The notes beneath the pieces are model-generated. The model ran no database searches. It had not been told where the DNA came from and worked only from the letters and a program-made list of their open reading frames with translations. From Streptomyces sp. TG1A-60 (GTDB lineage: Bacteria; Actinomycetota; Actinomycetes; Streptomycetales; Streptomycetaceae): a stretch of DNA of 64,000 nt. The translations under genes were made by a program, and so were the position numbers. The first letter of the stretch is position 1. The number at the start of each line of letters is the position of its first letter. Location: the NCBI RefSeq assembly GCF_037201975.1, contig NZ_CP147520.1, positions 3,348,001 through 3,412,000 on the forward strand, given 5' to 3'. Positions 1 to 9,060 of the stretch are shown piece after piece.

Positions 1-612
1 GAGCACGAAGGGCAGGCCCAGCCCCAGACAGTACGCCACCATCAGCAGGGCCCCGCGCCCGGCGCTGGCCTGGTCGAGAGCGAGGAAGTTGACCGTGGCG
101 AGGGTCGGGCCGATGCAGGGCACCCAGCCGATGCCGAAGAGCGCGCCGAGTATCGGGGCACCCACGAGACCGGTGGCCGGCCTGGTGTGGAAGCGGTACT
201 CCCGCTGGGTCAGCCAGGGCATCAGCCCCATGAAGAAGAGGCCCATGACGATCATGAGCACGCCGAGCACCTTGGTGAGTACGTCCTGGTGCTCCAGCAG
301 GGTCCGGCCGAAGTACCCGAAGAGCGCGCCGCTGGAGACGAACACCACGGTGAACCCGAGCACGAACAGTCCGGCCCCGGCCGCCATCCGCCCCTTGCGG
401 GCGTCGGCCAGGTCGGTGCCGCCGACTCCGGTGACGTACGACAGGTAGCCGGGCACGAGCGGCAGTACGCAGGGCGAGAAGAAGGAGACGAGTCCGCCGA
501 GGACGGCGATCGGCAGGGCGAGCAGCAAAGCCCCGCCGGTGAGGGTCGACGTGACGTCGGCGGCGGTCGTGGTCAGCACGGTGGTCGTGGTCGGCGCGGA
601 CGTCCCGGGCAC
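1..612 (-). CDS. ccdA: CcdA/DsbD-type thiol-disulfide transmembrane protein (partial)
   Basis: Carries reducing equivalents across the membrane for cytochrome c maturation. Only the first 204 codons are inside the window; the 3' end is cut off. I read a GTG start at 610-612, one base after the tlpA stop, which implies coupled translation. After a hydrophilic N-terminus of about 25 residues come hydrophobic segments with the two signature cysteine motifs of the family, SPCVLPLVPGY and GWVPCIGPT. The neighbouring tlpA supports a cytochrome c biogenesis locus; in related genomes the System II genes resB/ccsB follow, and they would lie beyond the edge here. Confidence 0.88.
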   Translation of the reverse strand, partial: MPGTSAPTTTTVLTTTAADVTSTLTGGALLLALPIAVLGGLVSFFSPCVLPLVPGYLSYVTGVGGTDLADARKGRMAAGAGLFVLGFTVVFVSSGALFGYFGRTLLEHQDVLTKVLGVLMIVMGLFFMGLMPWLTQREYRFHTRPATGLVGAPILGALFGIGWVPCIGPTLATVNFLALDQASAGRGALLMVAYCLGLGLPFVL

Positions 613-613
613 G

Positions 614-1216
614 TCACTTCTCCGCGAGGATCGGCTTGAGCATCTTGCGCAGCTTCTCCTCGCTGAGCGCCTGCTGGGTGCGCGCCGCGAGCTTCCCGTC
701 CCGGTCGATGACGAGCGTGGAGGGGATCAGCTGCGGGTTGAGCGAGCCCTTCTCGAAGCGCAGCAGCAGCTTGCCGGTGGGGTCGTACAGGCTCGGGTAG
801 TCGACCTTGAACTGCTTCTCGAAGGCGACCGCCGGCCGGGTGCTGGTGTCCCGCGTGTTGATGCCGACGAACTGCACGCCCTGGTCGGCGAGATCCGCGG
901 ACACCTTCACCAGGTTGGGCGCCTCGGCGCGGCACGGCGCGCACCAGGAGCCCCACACGTTCAGCACGATGATCTTGCCTCTGTAGGCGGACGACACATC
1001 GAGCCGGTCGCCGTCGATGGTCTTCCCGGAGAGGTCGGGAGCGTCGTCCCGCTCGCCCTTCTCCACCGTCGCGATCCCGTCGGTGCCGGTGATGAACCCG
1101 GTCCCACCGCCGCCGCCCTCGATGCCCCCGCCCGAGCAGGCGGAGAGCGCCAGCACCAGGGCCGTGGCCCCGGCGGAGAGCAAAGCGGCACGACTGCGGC
1201 TCGTACGGACACTCAT
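614..1216 (-). CDS. TlpA-like lipoprotein thiol-disulfide oxidoreductase
   Basis: A 200-residue membrane-anchored thioredoxin-like protein, probably the extracytoplasmic reductant partner of CcdA in cytochrome c maturation. The start at 1216 puts a typical lipoprotein signal at the N-terminus, with lipobox LALSAC and the lipidated Cys at residue 27. A Gly-rich spacer follows, then an AhpC/TSA-Redoxin fold with the active site WCAPC (Cys92 and Cys95) in the context NVWGSWCAPCRAEAPNL. A longer upstream reading (to 1279) would bury the signal peptide, so I rejected it. It runs into ccdA with a one-base gap, so the two form an operon. Confidence 0.9.
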   Translation of the reverse strand: MSVRTSRSRAALLSAGATALVLALSACSGGGIEGGGGGTGFITGTDGIATVEKGERDDAPDLSGKTIDGDRLDVSSAYRGKIIVLNVWGSWCAPCRAEAPNLVKVSADLADQGVQFVGINTRDTSTRPAVAFEKQFKVDYPSLYDPTGKLLLRFEKGSLNPQLIPSTLVIDRDGKLAARTQQALSEEKLRKMLKPILAEK

Positions 1217-1304
1217 GTGAAAAGTTTCGCATGCCCGTTTCGTGGTCTTGCGGCGGGGTCCGGAGCGGTCGCGCGGCACCCCGGAGAGCGGGCATACGGC
1301 GAGG

Positions 1305-2582
1305 TCAGACAGCCGAACCGACCTTCAGGAACTCCTTCCAGCCGGCCGGCGGACGCTGCCCGACCCCGAGGGCCTGGAGCTGGGCGAGGACCTCCGGCGG
1401 CTGGACGTCCATCCAGTCCACGAACTGGCGGAAGGAGACGATCCGTATGTCCCCGTCCGTGGCCTTCTCCCTGGCCCGTGCGATGTGCTTCAGGGACTCC
1501 TCGACGGCGTCCATGTAGACCCCGCCGTTCCACTCCTCGAAGTGGTTGCCTATGAACAGCGGTGCCCGGTTCGTCTCGTACGCGCGCTGGAACCCGGCCA
1601 CGTACGCGCCGGTCGCCTGGGTGCGGTAGGCCGGGTGGTTGGCGGGCGGGGCCTGGGTGGAGTTCTGGGACTGGTTGTACATGATGTTGTAGTCCATCGA
1701 GAGCACCTCGAAACCGCGCCCCGGGAAGGGTATGGACTGCAACGGCAGATCCCACACGCCCTGCTTCCTGCGGGGCCAGACCTGGAGGCCGCCGGGCGAG
1801 GAGGAGTCGTAGCGCCAGCCGAGCTCGCGCGCGGTGGGCAGCAGGTTCTCCTGCCCCAGCAGACACGGTGTCCGGCCGCCGATCAGCTCCATCTCGTAGT
1901 CGAAGGGCAGCGGTTCGACGTCGGTCCAGCCGCTGTTGGTCCTCCACTCCTTGACGAACGCCTTCGCCTGGTCGATCTCGCTGCGCCACTGCTTCGGTGT
2001 CCACCTGCCGACCGAGCCGAAGCCGTCGCCGCAGAAGTGGCCGTTGAAGTGGGTGCCTATCTCGTGGCCGTCGAGCCAGGCCGTCCGCAGGTGGCCCAGC
2101 GTCGACTTGATGTGCTCGTCGGTCAGATAGCCGATGTCGGAGGCGCCGGGCGCGTTGTTCGGCGGGAGGTACTTGCGCTTCTTCGACTCGGGGAGGACAT
2201 AGATCCCGGAGAGGAAGAACGTCATGTGGGCGCCGTGGTCCCGCCCCGCCTTCAGGAACCGCTCGAAGAGGCCGTTCCCGACGTCCCCGGCACCGTCCCA
2301 GGAGAAGACCACGAACTGCGGGGGCTTCTCCCCCGCCGCCAGCGGCCTCGGCTTGTCCGGCTGGTTCGGCTGCCTGCCCGTGTCGGCGGTCGACCCGTCC
2401 CCGAGCGGCTTCACCGGGTTCTCCGGCTTCCCCTTCCCCTTCCCGGGGTTCTTGCCGCCGTCCCCGGATGCGCCGCCCTCGCCGGGCCCGCTCCCGAGCC
2501 CCGTACCGCACCCGGCCAGCCCCAGCGTGGTGGCGGCGCCGACACCGAGCCCGAGCATCCCTCTCCGCGATATTTCACCCAT
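1305..2582 (-). CDS. polysaccharide deacetylase-like secreted lipoprotein
   Basis: A 425-residue exported protein. The N-terminus MGEISRRGMLGLGVGAA has twin arginines and leads to a lipobox GLAGC, so Tat export and lipidation are likely. A Pro/Gly/Lys-rich linker follows. The C-terminal part resembles the NodB/polysaccharide deacetylase fold: VVFSWDGAGD where the family has its metal-binding Asp motif, then GHEIGTHFNGH with spaced histidines. Related Streptomyces proteins are usually annotated simply as lipoproteins or deacetylase-family proteins. Substrate is unknown; cell-wall glycan is a guess. The start at 2582 is chosen because it opens the signal peptide. Confidence 0.75.
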   Translation of the reverse strand: MGEISRRGMLGLGVGAATTLGLAGCGTGLGSGPGEGGASGDGGKNPGKGKGKPENPVKPLGDGSTADTGRQPNQPDKPRPLAAGEKPPQFVVFSWDGAGDVGNGLFERFLKAGRDHGAHMTFFLSGIYVLPESKKRKYLPPNNAPGASDIGYLTDEHIKSTLGHLRTAWLDGHEIGTHFNGHFCGDGFGSVGRWTPKQWRSEIDQAKAFVKEWRTNSGWTDVEPLPFDYEMELIGGRTPCLLGQENLLPTARELGWRYDSSSPGGLQVWPRRKQGVWDLPLQSIPFPGRGFEVLSMDYNIMYNQSQNSTQAPPANHPAYRTQATGAYVAGFQRAYETNRAPLFIGNHFEEWNGGVYMDAVEESLKHIARAREKATDGDIRIVSFRQFVDWMDVQPPEVLAQLQALGVGQRPPAGWKEFLKVGSAV

Positions 2583-2722
2583 TGCGTCCCCTTTGCTTGT
2601 TTCACGTCCCTGTTCAGCGCGAAGCACACCCTTTAAGAGGGTCTGGGGAGCTCAGGGGTTCCGCTCATCTAGCACATGTTCAAGCCACTTTGGCTTAATA
2701 CGCTCGGCGCGTCACACAAGAT

Positions 2723-2762
2723 ACGGGGCCGCACGCCTGTGAAGACAGACCTACGGCCCCGT
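2723..2762 (-). terminator. hairpin downstream of the histidine phosphatase gene
   Basis: Inverted repeat ACGGGGCCG at 2723-2731 and CGGCCCCGT at 2754-2762 (9 bp, 22-nt loop). It lies 43 bases past the phosphatase stop at 2805 and before the next gene. There is no clear T run, so this is a likely but not certain terminator. Confidence 0.45.
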
Positions 2763-2804
2763 GGGTTCCGGTTGATCTCTGACCAGGCGCGGGTCCGCCT
2801 GGGC

Positions 2805-3479
2805 CTACGCTCCGAACGCCTTGCTCCGGCCCTTGACCGGCTTGGCCCCGGCCAGGAGATGCGCCGGCACCAGGTCCCGCGCCGGCTCGCTGTAGCCCAC
2901 CGACACGATCCTGTCGCCCTGGTACGTGAACGTGGTCAGGGAGGCCAGCGTGCACTGCCTCCGGCGCGGATCGTGCCACAGCCGCCGCCGCTCGACGTAC
3001 GACCGCGCGATCCAGATCGGCAGCTGATGGCTGACCAGCACGGCCTCATGCCCCCGCGCCGCGTCCTTCGCGGCGTCCAGCGCGCCCATCATCCGCACGA
3101 CCTGGTCGACGTACGGCTCCCCCCACGACGGCCTGAAGGGGTTCACCAGGTGCTTCCAGTTCTCGGGCCGCTTCAGCGCGCCGTCACCGACACCGAAGGT
3201 CTTGCCCTGGAAGACGTTGCCCGCCTCGATGAGCCGCGCGTCGGTCGCGAGGTCGAGACCGTGCGTCTTGGCGATCGGCGTGGCCGTCTCCTGCGCCCGC
3301 TCCAGCGGCGAGGCGACGACATGCGTGATGTCCCGGGGCGCCAGATGCTCGGCGACCCGGTCGGCCATGCGCCGCCCGAGGTCGGAGAGGTGGTAGCCGG
3401 TGAGGCGCCCGTACAGGATCCCGTCCGGGTTGGCGACCTCGCCGTGCCGCATCAGGTGGACGACGGTGATGTCACTCAT
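2805..3479 (-). CDS. histidine phosphatase family protein (phosphoglycerate mutase-like)
   Basis: A 224-residue cytosolic phosphatase/mutase-fold protein. The catalytic RHG signature is at the N-terminus ([10 protein letters not shown], residues about 5-14), and a second family histidine appears in [11 protein letters not shown]. The substrate cannot be read from the sequence. The start ATG at 3477-3479 overlaps the hemL stop in an ATGA arrangement, so it is translationally coupled to hemL. An in-frame extension to 3575 would overlap hemL heavily and lacks support. In Streptomyces this gene regularly lies between hemL and the cytochrome c maturation genes, which suggests co-expression rather than a shared reaction. 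Confidence 0.85.
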   Translation of the reverse strand: MSDITVVHLMRHGEVANPDGILYGRLTGYHLSDLGRRMADRVAEHLAPRDITHVVASPLERAQETATPIAKTHGLDLATDARLIEAGNVFQGKTFGVGDGALKRPENWKHLVNPFRPSWGEPYVDQVVRMMGALDAAKDAARGHEAVLVSHQLPIWIARSYVERRRLWHDPRRRQCTLASLTTFTYQGDRIVSVGYSEPARDLVPAHLLAGAKPVKGRSKAFGA

Positions 3480-4794
3480 GACTCTCTGGCCTCCGCTGCT
3501 GCCCGTGCCGCCGCCGGGAGAGCGTCGGCGATCCGCTGAACCGCCCGCTCGTCGTGCGCGGTCGACACGAACCACGACTCGAACGACGACGGCGGCAGAT
3601 AAACACCCTGCGACAGCATCGAGTGGAAGAAGGCGTTGAAGCGGTACGACTCCTGCGCCTTGGCCTCCTCGTAGTTCCGCACGGGCGTGTCCGTGAAGAA
3701 CACGGAGAACATGTTGGAGGCGCTCTGCAGCGTGTGCGCGACGCCTTCCTTGGTGAGCGCGTCCGTGACGAGCCCCTGGATCCGGAGGGACACGGCGGCG
3801 ACGACGTCGTACGCCGCGTGGTCCAGCAGCCGCAGCTGCGCCAGCCCGGCGGCGGTCGCGACCGGGTTCCCCGACAGCGTGCCGGCCTGGTACACGGGCC
3901 CGGCGGGCGCGAGGTACGCCATCACGTCGGCGCGCCCCCGAAGGCGGCGGCGGGGAAGCCGCCGCCCATGACCTTGCCGAAGGTCATGAGATCCGGGACG
4001 ACCCCGTCGATCCCGAACCAACCGGCCCTGCTGGTCCGGAACCCCGTCATCACCTCGTCGGAGACGAACAGCGCGCCGTTCTCGGCGCAGACGTCCTTGA
4101 GGCCCTGGTTGAAGCCCGGCAGCGGCGGTACGACGCCCATGTTGCCCGGGGATGCCTCGGTGATGACGCAGGCGATCTCGCCGGGGTGGGCGGCGAAGGC
4201 GGCGCGTACGGCGTCGAGGTCGTTGTAGGGCAGCACGATGGTGTCGCCGGCCTGGGCGCCGGTGACGCCGGGGGTGTCGGGCAGGGCGAAGGTGGCGACT
4301 CCCGACCCGGCGGCGGCGAGCAGCGAGTCGACGTGCCCGTGGTAACACCCGGCGAACTTCACCACCTTGGTGCGGCCGGTGAAGCCGCGGGCGAGCCGGA
4401 TCGCGGACATGGTGGCCTCGGTCCCGCTGGACACGAGCCGCACCTGCTCCAGGGGCCCGACCCGGTCCACCATCTCCTCGGCGAGCGCGACCTCGCCCTC
4501 ACCGGGGGTACCGAACGAGGTACCTCGCGACACGGCCTCCTGGACGGCGGCGATGACCTCGGGCCGGGAGTGCCCGAGGATCATGGGCCCCCAGGAGCAC
4601 ACAAGATCGACATACTCGCGACCGTCGGCGTCGGTCAGATAAGGACCGGTACCGGACACCATGAACCGGGGCGTACCACCCACGGCGCGGAAGGCGCGCA
4701 CGGGAGAGTTCACGCCGCCGGGCGTGACGGCCGCCGCGCGCTCGAAAAGAGTCTGCGAAACTGGGGCTTCGTACTGATAGCTCACACAGGCCAT
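3476..4794 (-). CDS. hemL: glutamate-1-semialdehyde 2,1-aminomutase, apparent one-base frameshift
   Basis: Converts glutamate-1-semialdehyde to 5-aminolevulinate in the C5 tetrapyrrole pathway, using PLP. The protein reads normally from ATG 4794 (GGAG 11 bases upstream) through the PLP-lysine region [14 protein letters not shown], then leaves frame at the C run 3935-3939. It continues correctly in another frame from [19 protein letters not shown] to the stop at 3476. Adding one G:C pair to the five-base run (six expected) restores a 439-residue protein of normal length. The other heme genes in this window look intact, and loss of hemL should cause a tetrapyrrole requirement, so a homopolymer error is the simplest reading. 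A real lesion cannot be excluded. Confidence 0.9.
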
Positions 4795-4915
4795 GGTGTC
4801 AGAGGCTCCGAAGATCCTGCCGACTGGTGTTTCGACGCACGTTTCGGCGGGCGGTCGCGGGGGAGGTCACTGACACGATCATCGGGTTGCGCGGCGGGGG
4901 CCACGCGTCCCAGAA

Positions 4916-6130
4916 ATGCGTTCGGGTGGAGATATGCATCGCGGTGGCGGACTGGGCGACGGGACCGGTGACCTCGGTCCTCGTCGTGCCCGGCGGGGCA
5001 GGCACCGGCGCGAAGCGGAGGAGACGGCGGAGACACGACAGGACCGGAGCGCACCGGGCGAGCTGAGCGGACCGGCGGGACCGGGACCGCAGGGTGCCGT
5101 ACCGCCGCCGCCGGGTCCACCGGCACCACCCGTGCCACCGGTTCCGCCGGTTCCGCCGGTCCCCCCGCCACCGTTGGGGTCGCCGGGGTCACAGCCCCCG
5201 TACGTCCCGGAGGGCCGGCCGGGCGTGTACGGTCCGCACAGTGCACACAGCACGCACGGGCCGCAGGAGGACGAGCAGCAGGAGGGCTCGTCCCGCTCGC
5301 GCCGCCGGCGCCGCGCGCAGGCCGATACCGACCGGACGCAGGCCGGTTCCGACCGGGCCGAGGGCGGTTCCGACCGGGTCCAGCCCAACAGTCCGGACCG
5401 GATCCAGAGCGGCGGACCTGAGCGGATCGGGCGGCGCAGCCGTATGGACGGTATGGACCGTATGGATCGCGCCGATCATGTGGATCGTGTCAATCGTGTG
5501 GACGGAATGGATCAGACGGACCGGATGGACCGGCCTGACCCGGTGGATCGCAGGACTCGCGCGGAACGCAGGAGCCGCGCGGACCGCAAGGACCGTACGG
5601 ACCGCGTCGAGAGTGCGGACCGCGCGGACCAGGTGGACGGCCTGGGCCACATGGTCAACCGGCTCCGGGCGGGGAGCAGGAGTGGTGGTCGGGTGGGGGT
5701 GACGTACAAGTACTTCGGCGCGCCCGACGGCGCGACCGCGGCCCGCGTCCCGATCTCCATGCGCCCCGAGGAACTCGGCGGCGACGAGCTCGGCATGAAC
5801 GGCATGTTCACCAAGATCAAGCCGGAGACGATGGCCGCGATGGTGCTGACCGGCATCGAAGGTGTCCCCCTCCACAAGGTTCCCCCGCTCGAACTGGTCG
5901 TCCTCCACCCCGACTACGCGGTCGTCAAGCTCCCCATGACCGTCGTCGACCCCCTGCGCGGCATCGGCGAGGAGGCGGTCGGCGCCGCGGCCTTCATCTG
6001 GTCGACGGTCCCCGACCGCGGCGGCCCCCGCGACGCCTTCAACGTCTACCAACTGCTGCACGAGTGGCAGGACTTCAGCCATCGGCTGCACGAGGCGGGG
6101 CATCAGCCTTACTGCCTTGTTTGGCCGTGA
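4916..6130 (+). CDS. Pro-rich, Asp-Arg-repeat protein with conserved C-terminal domain; target gene of the integrated element
   Basis: A 404-residue protein of unknown function. Residues about 60-90 are proline-rich (runs of PPVPPVP). Residues about 175-245 are a highly charged low-complexity block of DR/DRM/DRV units. The last 150 residues, from about VGVTYKYFGAPDG, form an ordered, probably conserved domain ending in HQPYCLVWP. ATG 4916 and ATG 4934 are both possible; neither has a good Shine-Dalgarno. The last codons, from 6109, belong to the integrated element, which restores the same amino acids with different codons. The original 3' end is at 28918-28993. It is divergent from hemL. Confidence 0.7.
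   Translation: MRSGGDMHRGGGLGDGTGDLGPRRARRGRHRREAEETAETRQDRSAPGELSGPAGPGPQGAVPPPPGPPAPPVPPVPPVPPVPPPPLGSPGSQPPYVPEGRPGVYGPHSAHSTHGPQEDEQQEGSSRSRRRRRAQADTDRTQAGSDRAEGGSDRVQPNSPDRIQSGGPERIGRRSRMDGMDRMDRADHVDRVNRVDGMDQTDRMDRPDPVDRRTRAERRSRADRKDRTDRVESADRADQVDGLGHMVNRLRAGSRSGGRVGVTYKYFGAPDGATAARVPISMRPEELGGDELGMNGMFTKIKPETMAAMVLTGIEGVPLHKVPPLELVVLHPDYAVVKLPMTVVDPLRGIGEEAVGAAAFIWSTVPDRGGPRDAFNVYQLLHEWQDFSHRLHEAGHQPYCLVWP
6055..6108. other. attL core (54-bp direct repeat, left copy)
   Basis: Identical to 28918-28971. It begins GCTGCACGAGTGG and ends GGGGCATCAGCC, and codes for the segment LHEWQDFSHRLHEAGHQ of the target protein. To the right of the core the sequence is element-derived and only approximately similar to the chromosomal tail. 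Confidence 0.85.
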
Positions 6131-6151
6131 CCTGGGGCTTCTTGCGGATCG

Positions 6152-6179
6152 GGCGGGGTCTTCGGGCCTCGCCCTTTTT
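6152..6179 (+). terminator. UUCG-loop terminator supplied by the element
   Basis: GGCGGGGTC-TTCG-GGCCTCGCC with a T5 run just after: a 9-bp stem with two G-U pairs and a UUCG tetraloop. It ends the restored target gene and resembles the original terminator now at 29026-29047, so the element has copied the terminator as well as the coding tail. Confidence 0.75.
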
Positions 6180-6197
6180 GGTGCCGGAGGGGGGCCG

Positions 6198-7538
6198 TCA
6201 GGCGGCCAGGGCACATTGAGGGCACATTGGTTTCGCTGGGGGCGCTGGTGTGCCCTGGGCAGCGGGCGGCTCGCCGTCGTCCTCCGCCTCGTCTTCCGTG
6301 AAGGCGTCGTCGATGGCCTTGCGGGTACGGGTCTCACTGGACGGCAGCAGGTGCGTGTACGTCCGCAGCGTGAAGCCCGGGTCCGAGTGGCCGAGGTATT
6401 CGGAGAGCGCCTTGATGCTCTCCCCTGCATCCAGGAGCACGGAGGCGTAGGCGTGACGTAGAGCGTGCATGCCGTCTTCCGGGGCCGCTTGGAGGTAGCG
6501 CGCGCCGCGCTCGCGGGGAGGGATCACGCCGGCGGCGGCCAGGGCGCGCTTCCAGTCGCCCATGTTGAAGACGCTCCGGTTGTACGCCCGCTTCTTCGCG
6601 TCGACGAAGAGGAGGCGGAAGGTCTTCGGCTCGCCGTCCGGTTTGGCCCAGGGCAGGGTGACGGCGGTCGGCGGGAACTCCTTCATGTGAGCCTTGATGG
6701 CTGCGGCGAGCTGGGCCGACAGGGGCACTGACCGGATCTTGTTGCCCTTGGGCAGGGCGAAGACGGGCTTCGTACCGACGAGCCGTACCTGACGGTTGAC
6801 GTGTATCCAGCCGCCCTTGAAGTCGATGTCCTCGACGGCGAAGCCGAACACCTCGCCCTGGCGAAGGCCGCAGCCGAAGGCGAGCTTGCCGCCAGCCTGG
6901 AAGCGCTTCGGGAGTCCGGCTATCACGGCGGGTACGCGCTCCAGCGGCCAAGGGATGATCCTCTTCTTGGTCGCGGTCGGCAGCTTGACCGACTTCGCCT
7001 TGCAGGGGTTCTTCGGCAGCAGCCCGTCCTCCACGGCCATGCCGAGGATGCTGGAGAGGATGTCGAAGATGCCCTCGATCGTCGACACTTCCAGTTCGGC
7101 GTCCTGCAGCGTGCGAATCCAACCCTGAATGATCGAGGGCTGGTTGAGGGACCGCAGCTCGCGTCGGCCGAGGTGCTCGACGATGTGGTTGCGGACCGTC
7201 GCCTCGTAGCGGAGCGCGGTAGTCGGGCCGACGGAGTTCGCGTCGAGCCACTTCTGCGCGTAGGCGCCGAGCGTCTGCTTCGTCTCGGCCGGGACGACGT
7301 AGGAGCCGCGCCGGATCTCGACGTCGACCTCGGCGGCGCGGTTGTCCGCCTCGGCCTTCGTGTTGAAGTTCTCCTTGCGCTGATGGCCATCAAGGTCGCG
7401 GTAACGGACCTGCCAGCGCTTGCCGATGCCGTGGTCGGCGGTGGGGACCATCCGCTTCGTACGGCTCTTGTGTTCGCCGCACTCGGCCTCGGCGGGCTTG
7501 GGGTGGGACTTGTGCCAGCGGTCGTACACGTCAGCCAA
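6198..7538 (-). CDS. int: tyrosine recombinase/integrase
   Basis: A 446-residue site-specific recombinase that integrates and excises the element. An N-terminal arm-binding region and a core-binding SAM-like domain (about residues 85-170) precede the catalytic domain. Family residues visible are Arg in FGCGLRQGEVFG (about 222), H-x-x-R in MHALRHAYAS (about 356), the third His in YLGHSDPG and the nucleophile Tyr in RTYTHLL (about 393). TTG 7538 is the best start because it has AGGAGG about seven bases upstream. The gene points toward attL, and its last codons span the AGGGCACAT repeats at 6208-6227, which are likely arm sites. Confidence 0.93.
   Translation of the reverse strand: MADVYDRWHKSHPKPAEAECGEHKSRTKRMVPTADHGIGKRWQVRYRDLDGHQRKENFNTKAEADNRAAEVDVEIRRGSYVVPAETKQTLGAYAQKWLDANSVGPTTALRYEATVRNHIVEHLGRRELRSLNQPSIIQGWIRTLQDAELEVSTIEGIFDILSSILGMAVEDGLLPKNPCKAKSVKLPTATKKRIIPWPLERVPAVIAGLPKRFQAGGKLAFGCGLRQGEVFGFAVEDIDFKGGWIHVNRQVRLVGTKPVFALPKGNKIRSVPLSAQLAAAIKAHMKEFPPTAVTLPWAKPDGEPKTFRLLFVDAKKRAYNRSVFNMGDWKRALAAAGVIPPRERGARYLQAAPEDGMHALRHAYASVLLDAGESIKALSEYLGHSDPGFTLRTYTHLLPSSETRTRKAIDDAFTEDEAEDDGEPPAAQGTPAPPAKPMCPQCALAA
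6208..6227. repeat. paired AGGGCACAT direct repeats, left end
   Basis: AGGGCACAT at 6208-6216 and again at 6219-6227, spaced 11 bp start to start. An identical pair with the same spacing lies at 28791-28810 inside the right end. The symmetry about the element fits arm-type integrase or excisionase binding sites. Confidence 0.6.
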
Positions 7539-7693
7539 GAAGGGCCTCCTGGAAGGGGGTGAGGGGCTGGGCGGGGGCGTGGGACACGGGGGCGTGCGTC
7601 GGCCACGGGAGCAGCAGGGCTGCGGGAGGGGTCGCGAGCTGGGGCAGGCTGCGCACGAGGCGTAGGTGCTCGATGGTGCGGGCGGTGTGGAGG

Positions 7694-9060
7694 CAGGGCG
7701 GCTTCAAGTTCCCGGTAGGAGCGGGCTGTCGGTGATGCCCCAGATCCAGATGGCGTGTTCGGGTGCGTCCCGGATCGCTCGGGTGGTCTTGGCGATGTTG
7801 TCCGCTCCCAGCAGCCGCAGCCTGCCGATGGCCAGGTTCCGCAGAGCGGCCATCGCCCGCGGCGCGCTGCCGGTGTGGACGGTGGAGGCGTCCTCGGCGA
7901 ACACCACATCTCTGACATGGTGGCTGGAATTTTCGATTCCCCAGTGGCCGCGCACGTATCCGCCCAGGTCAGCAGGGCTGGCCTGGTGGGTATCGAGGCT
8001 GGTGACGGCGTAGACCGTCTCCCGGGTCTGCCGCTTGCCGCTCTCCTGGCGGCGCCGGTGGATGCGCAGAGCCAGCCGTGCTTCCGGGAAGGCGATCCCG
8101 CCCAGGTTCGCCGCGATGGCCATGGTCTTGACCGAGCGGGACTCCCGCCGCCCGTGCCCGGTCCCCGAGACGGTGTGAGCTACGGGCACCTGCTCCCATG
8201 GCAGGGCCTTGAGCTGGGCAGACGCGGTCGGCTGGTTTCCCTTGATCACCGCGATGTAGTGGGCTTTCTTCTCCCGCACCAGCCAGCGCACCTGGTCCTT
8301 GACGCTGTGCAGGGCGTCGAAGGTGACCACGGTGCCGGTCAGGTCGAGTGGTTCCAGCAGCGGACGGAAGGCGGCCGTCTCGTTGGTCTTGGCACCCACT
8401 TCCCGCTGGGCCAGGGTGACGGTGGGGGCGTGAGTGACGGCGGACAGCAGGTGCCGGTGGCGCTGCTGCCGGTGCGCGGAGCCGGACAGTGCCTTGCCGT
8501 CCACCGCGATCGCCGGCCGTGGCGCAGAGCCGGTGCCGCGGCCGGCGTTCGCGGTGTGGTCGCGTTCGGCCAGGTAGGCGCCGATCGCGCTGTCCAGGGC
8601 ATCGCCGTCGAGGGCGGCAAGGAGCCGGGTGAGGGTGGCATGGGACGGGGCACGGCGACGTCCGGGCAAGTGCCTGCGGATTCCGAGTCGTTCCAGCACC
8701 GTGGTGGTGGCACGCTGTCCCCACTCGGTGATCTCGGTGACGGTCCGGGCGCCGGAGACGACTGCGCAGGCGCAGATCAGCAGCAAGCCGACCAGGGGAT
8801 ACCACCGCCCGCGACGCGAACGCGGGTCGGGTACGCGCTGGAGGTGGGCACGCAGGCAGCCGGTGCCGTGCTGGTGCAGGGGGCCCAGTTTCGCCAGGGC
8901 GGCAGGGATCGGGGAGGATGGAGCGGCAGGCACGGGACCTCGATGTGATCAGCTGGCGTAGACACCCTGATGATCACCGGTCTCGTGCCTGTGCTGTTGC
9001 CACGTCAACTCCCACTGGCCGCGCACGATCTACGCGATCCCGGAACTTGCAACCGCCCTG
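7694..9060. mobile_element. ISAs1-family insertion sequence (1367 bp)
   Basis: Ends are imperfect 22-bp inverted repeats beginning CAGGGCGG (left 7694-7715, right 9039-9060 on the complement). They are flanked by a 9-bp target duplication GTGTGGAGG at 7685-7693 and 9061-9069; identity across the junctions can be stretched to 11 bp. One transposase gene fills it, and its stop codon lies inside the left repeat. Perfect flanking repeats and an intact ORF point to a recent insertion. Confidence 0.88.
7704..8933 (-). CDS. ISAs1-family transposase
   Basis: A 409-residue DDE transposase. The N-terminal region (DPRSRRGRWYPLVGLLL, about 35-51) and the catalytic part IAVDGKALSGS (first Asp, about 140-150) are typical of ISAs1. 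Further blocks are VVTFDALHSVKDQ, HYIAVIKGNQPT (second Asp in the first of these), and YVRGHWGIENSSHHVRDVVF containing the C-terminal acidic residue. Full length and uninterrupted, so probably active. It uses normal high-GC codons like the host. Confidence 0.92.
   Translation of the reverse strand: MPAAPSSPIPAALAKLGPLHQHGTGCLRAHLQRVPDPRSRRGRWYPLVGLLLICACAVVSGARTVTEITEWGQRATTTVLERLGIRRHLPGRRRAPSHATLTRLLAALDGDALDSAIGAYLAERDHTANAGRGTGSAPRPAIAVDGKALSGSAHRQQRHRHLLSAVTHAPTVTLAQREVGAKTNETAAFRPLLEPLDLTGTVVTFDALHSVKDQVRWLVREKKAHYIAVIKGNQPTASAQLKALPWEQVPVAHTVSGTGHGRRESRSVKTMAIAANLGGIAFPEARLALRIHRRRQESGKRQTRETVYAVTSLDTHQASPADLGGYVRGHWGIENSSHHVRDVVFAEDASTVHTGSAPRAMAALRNLAIGRLRLLGADNIAKTTRAIRDAPEHAIWIWGITDSPLLPGT

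Noticed and set aside
6055..6130. tRNA gene as integration site
   Set aside because: The repeated 54 bp are in frame with the end of a protein gene and contain no cloverleaf or T-loop sequence.
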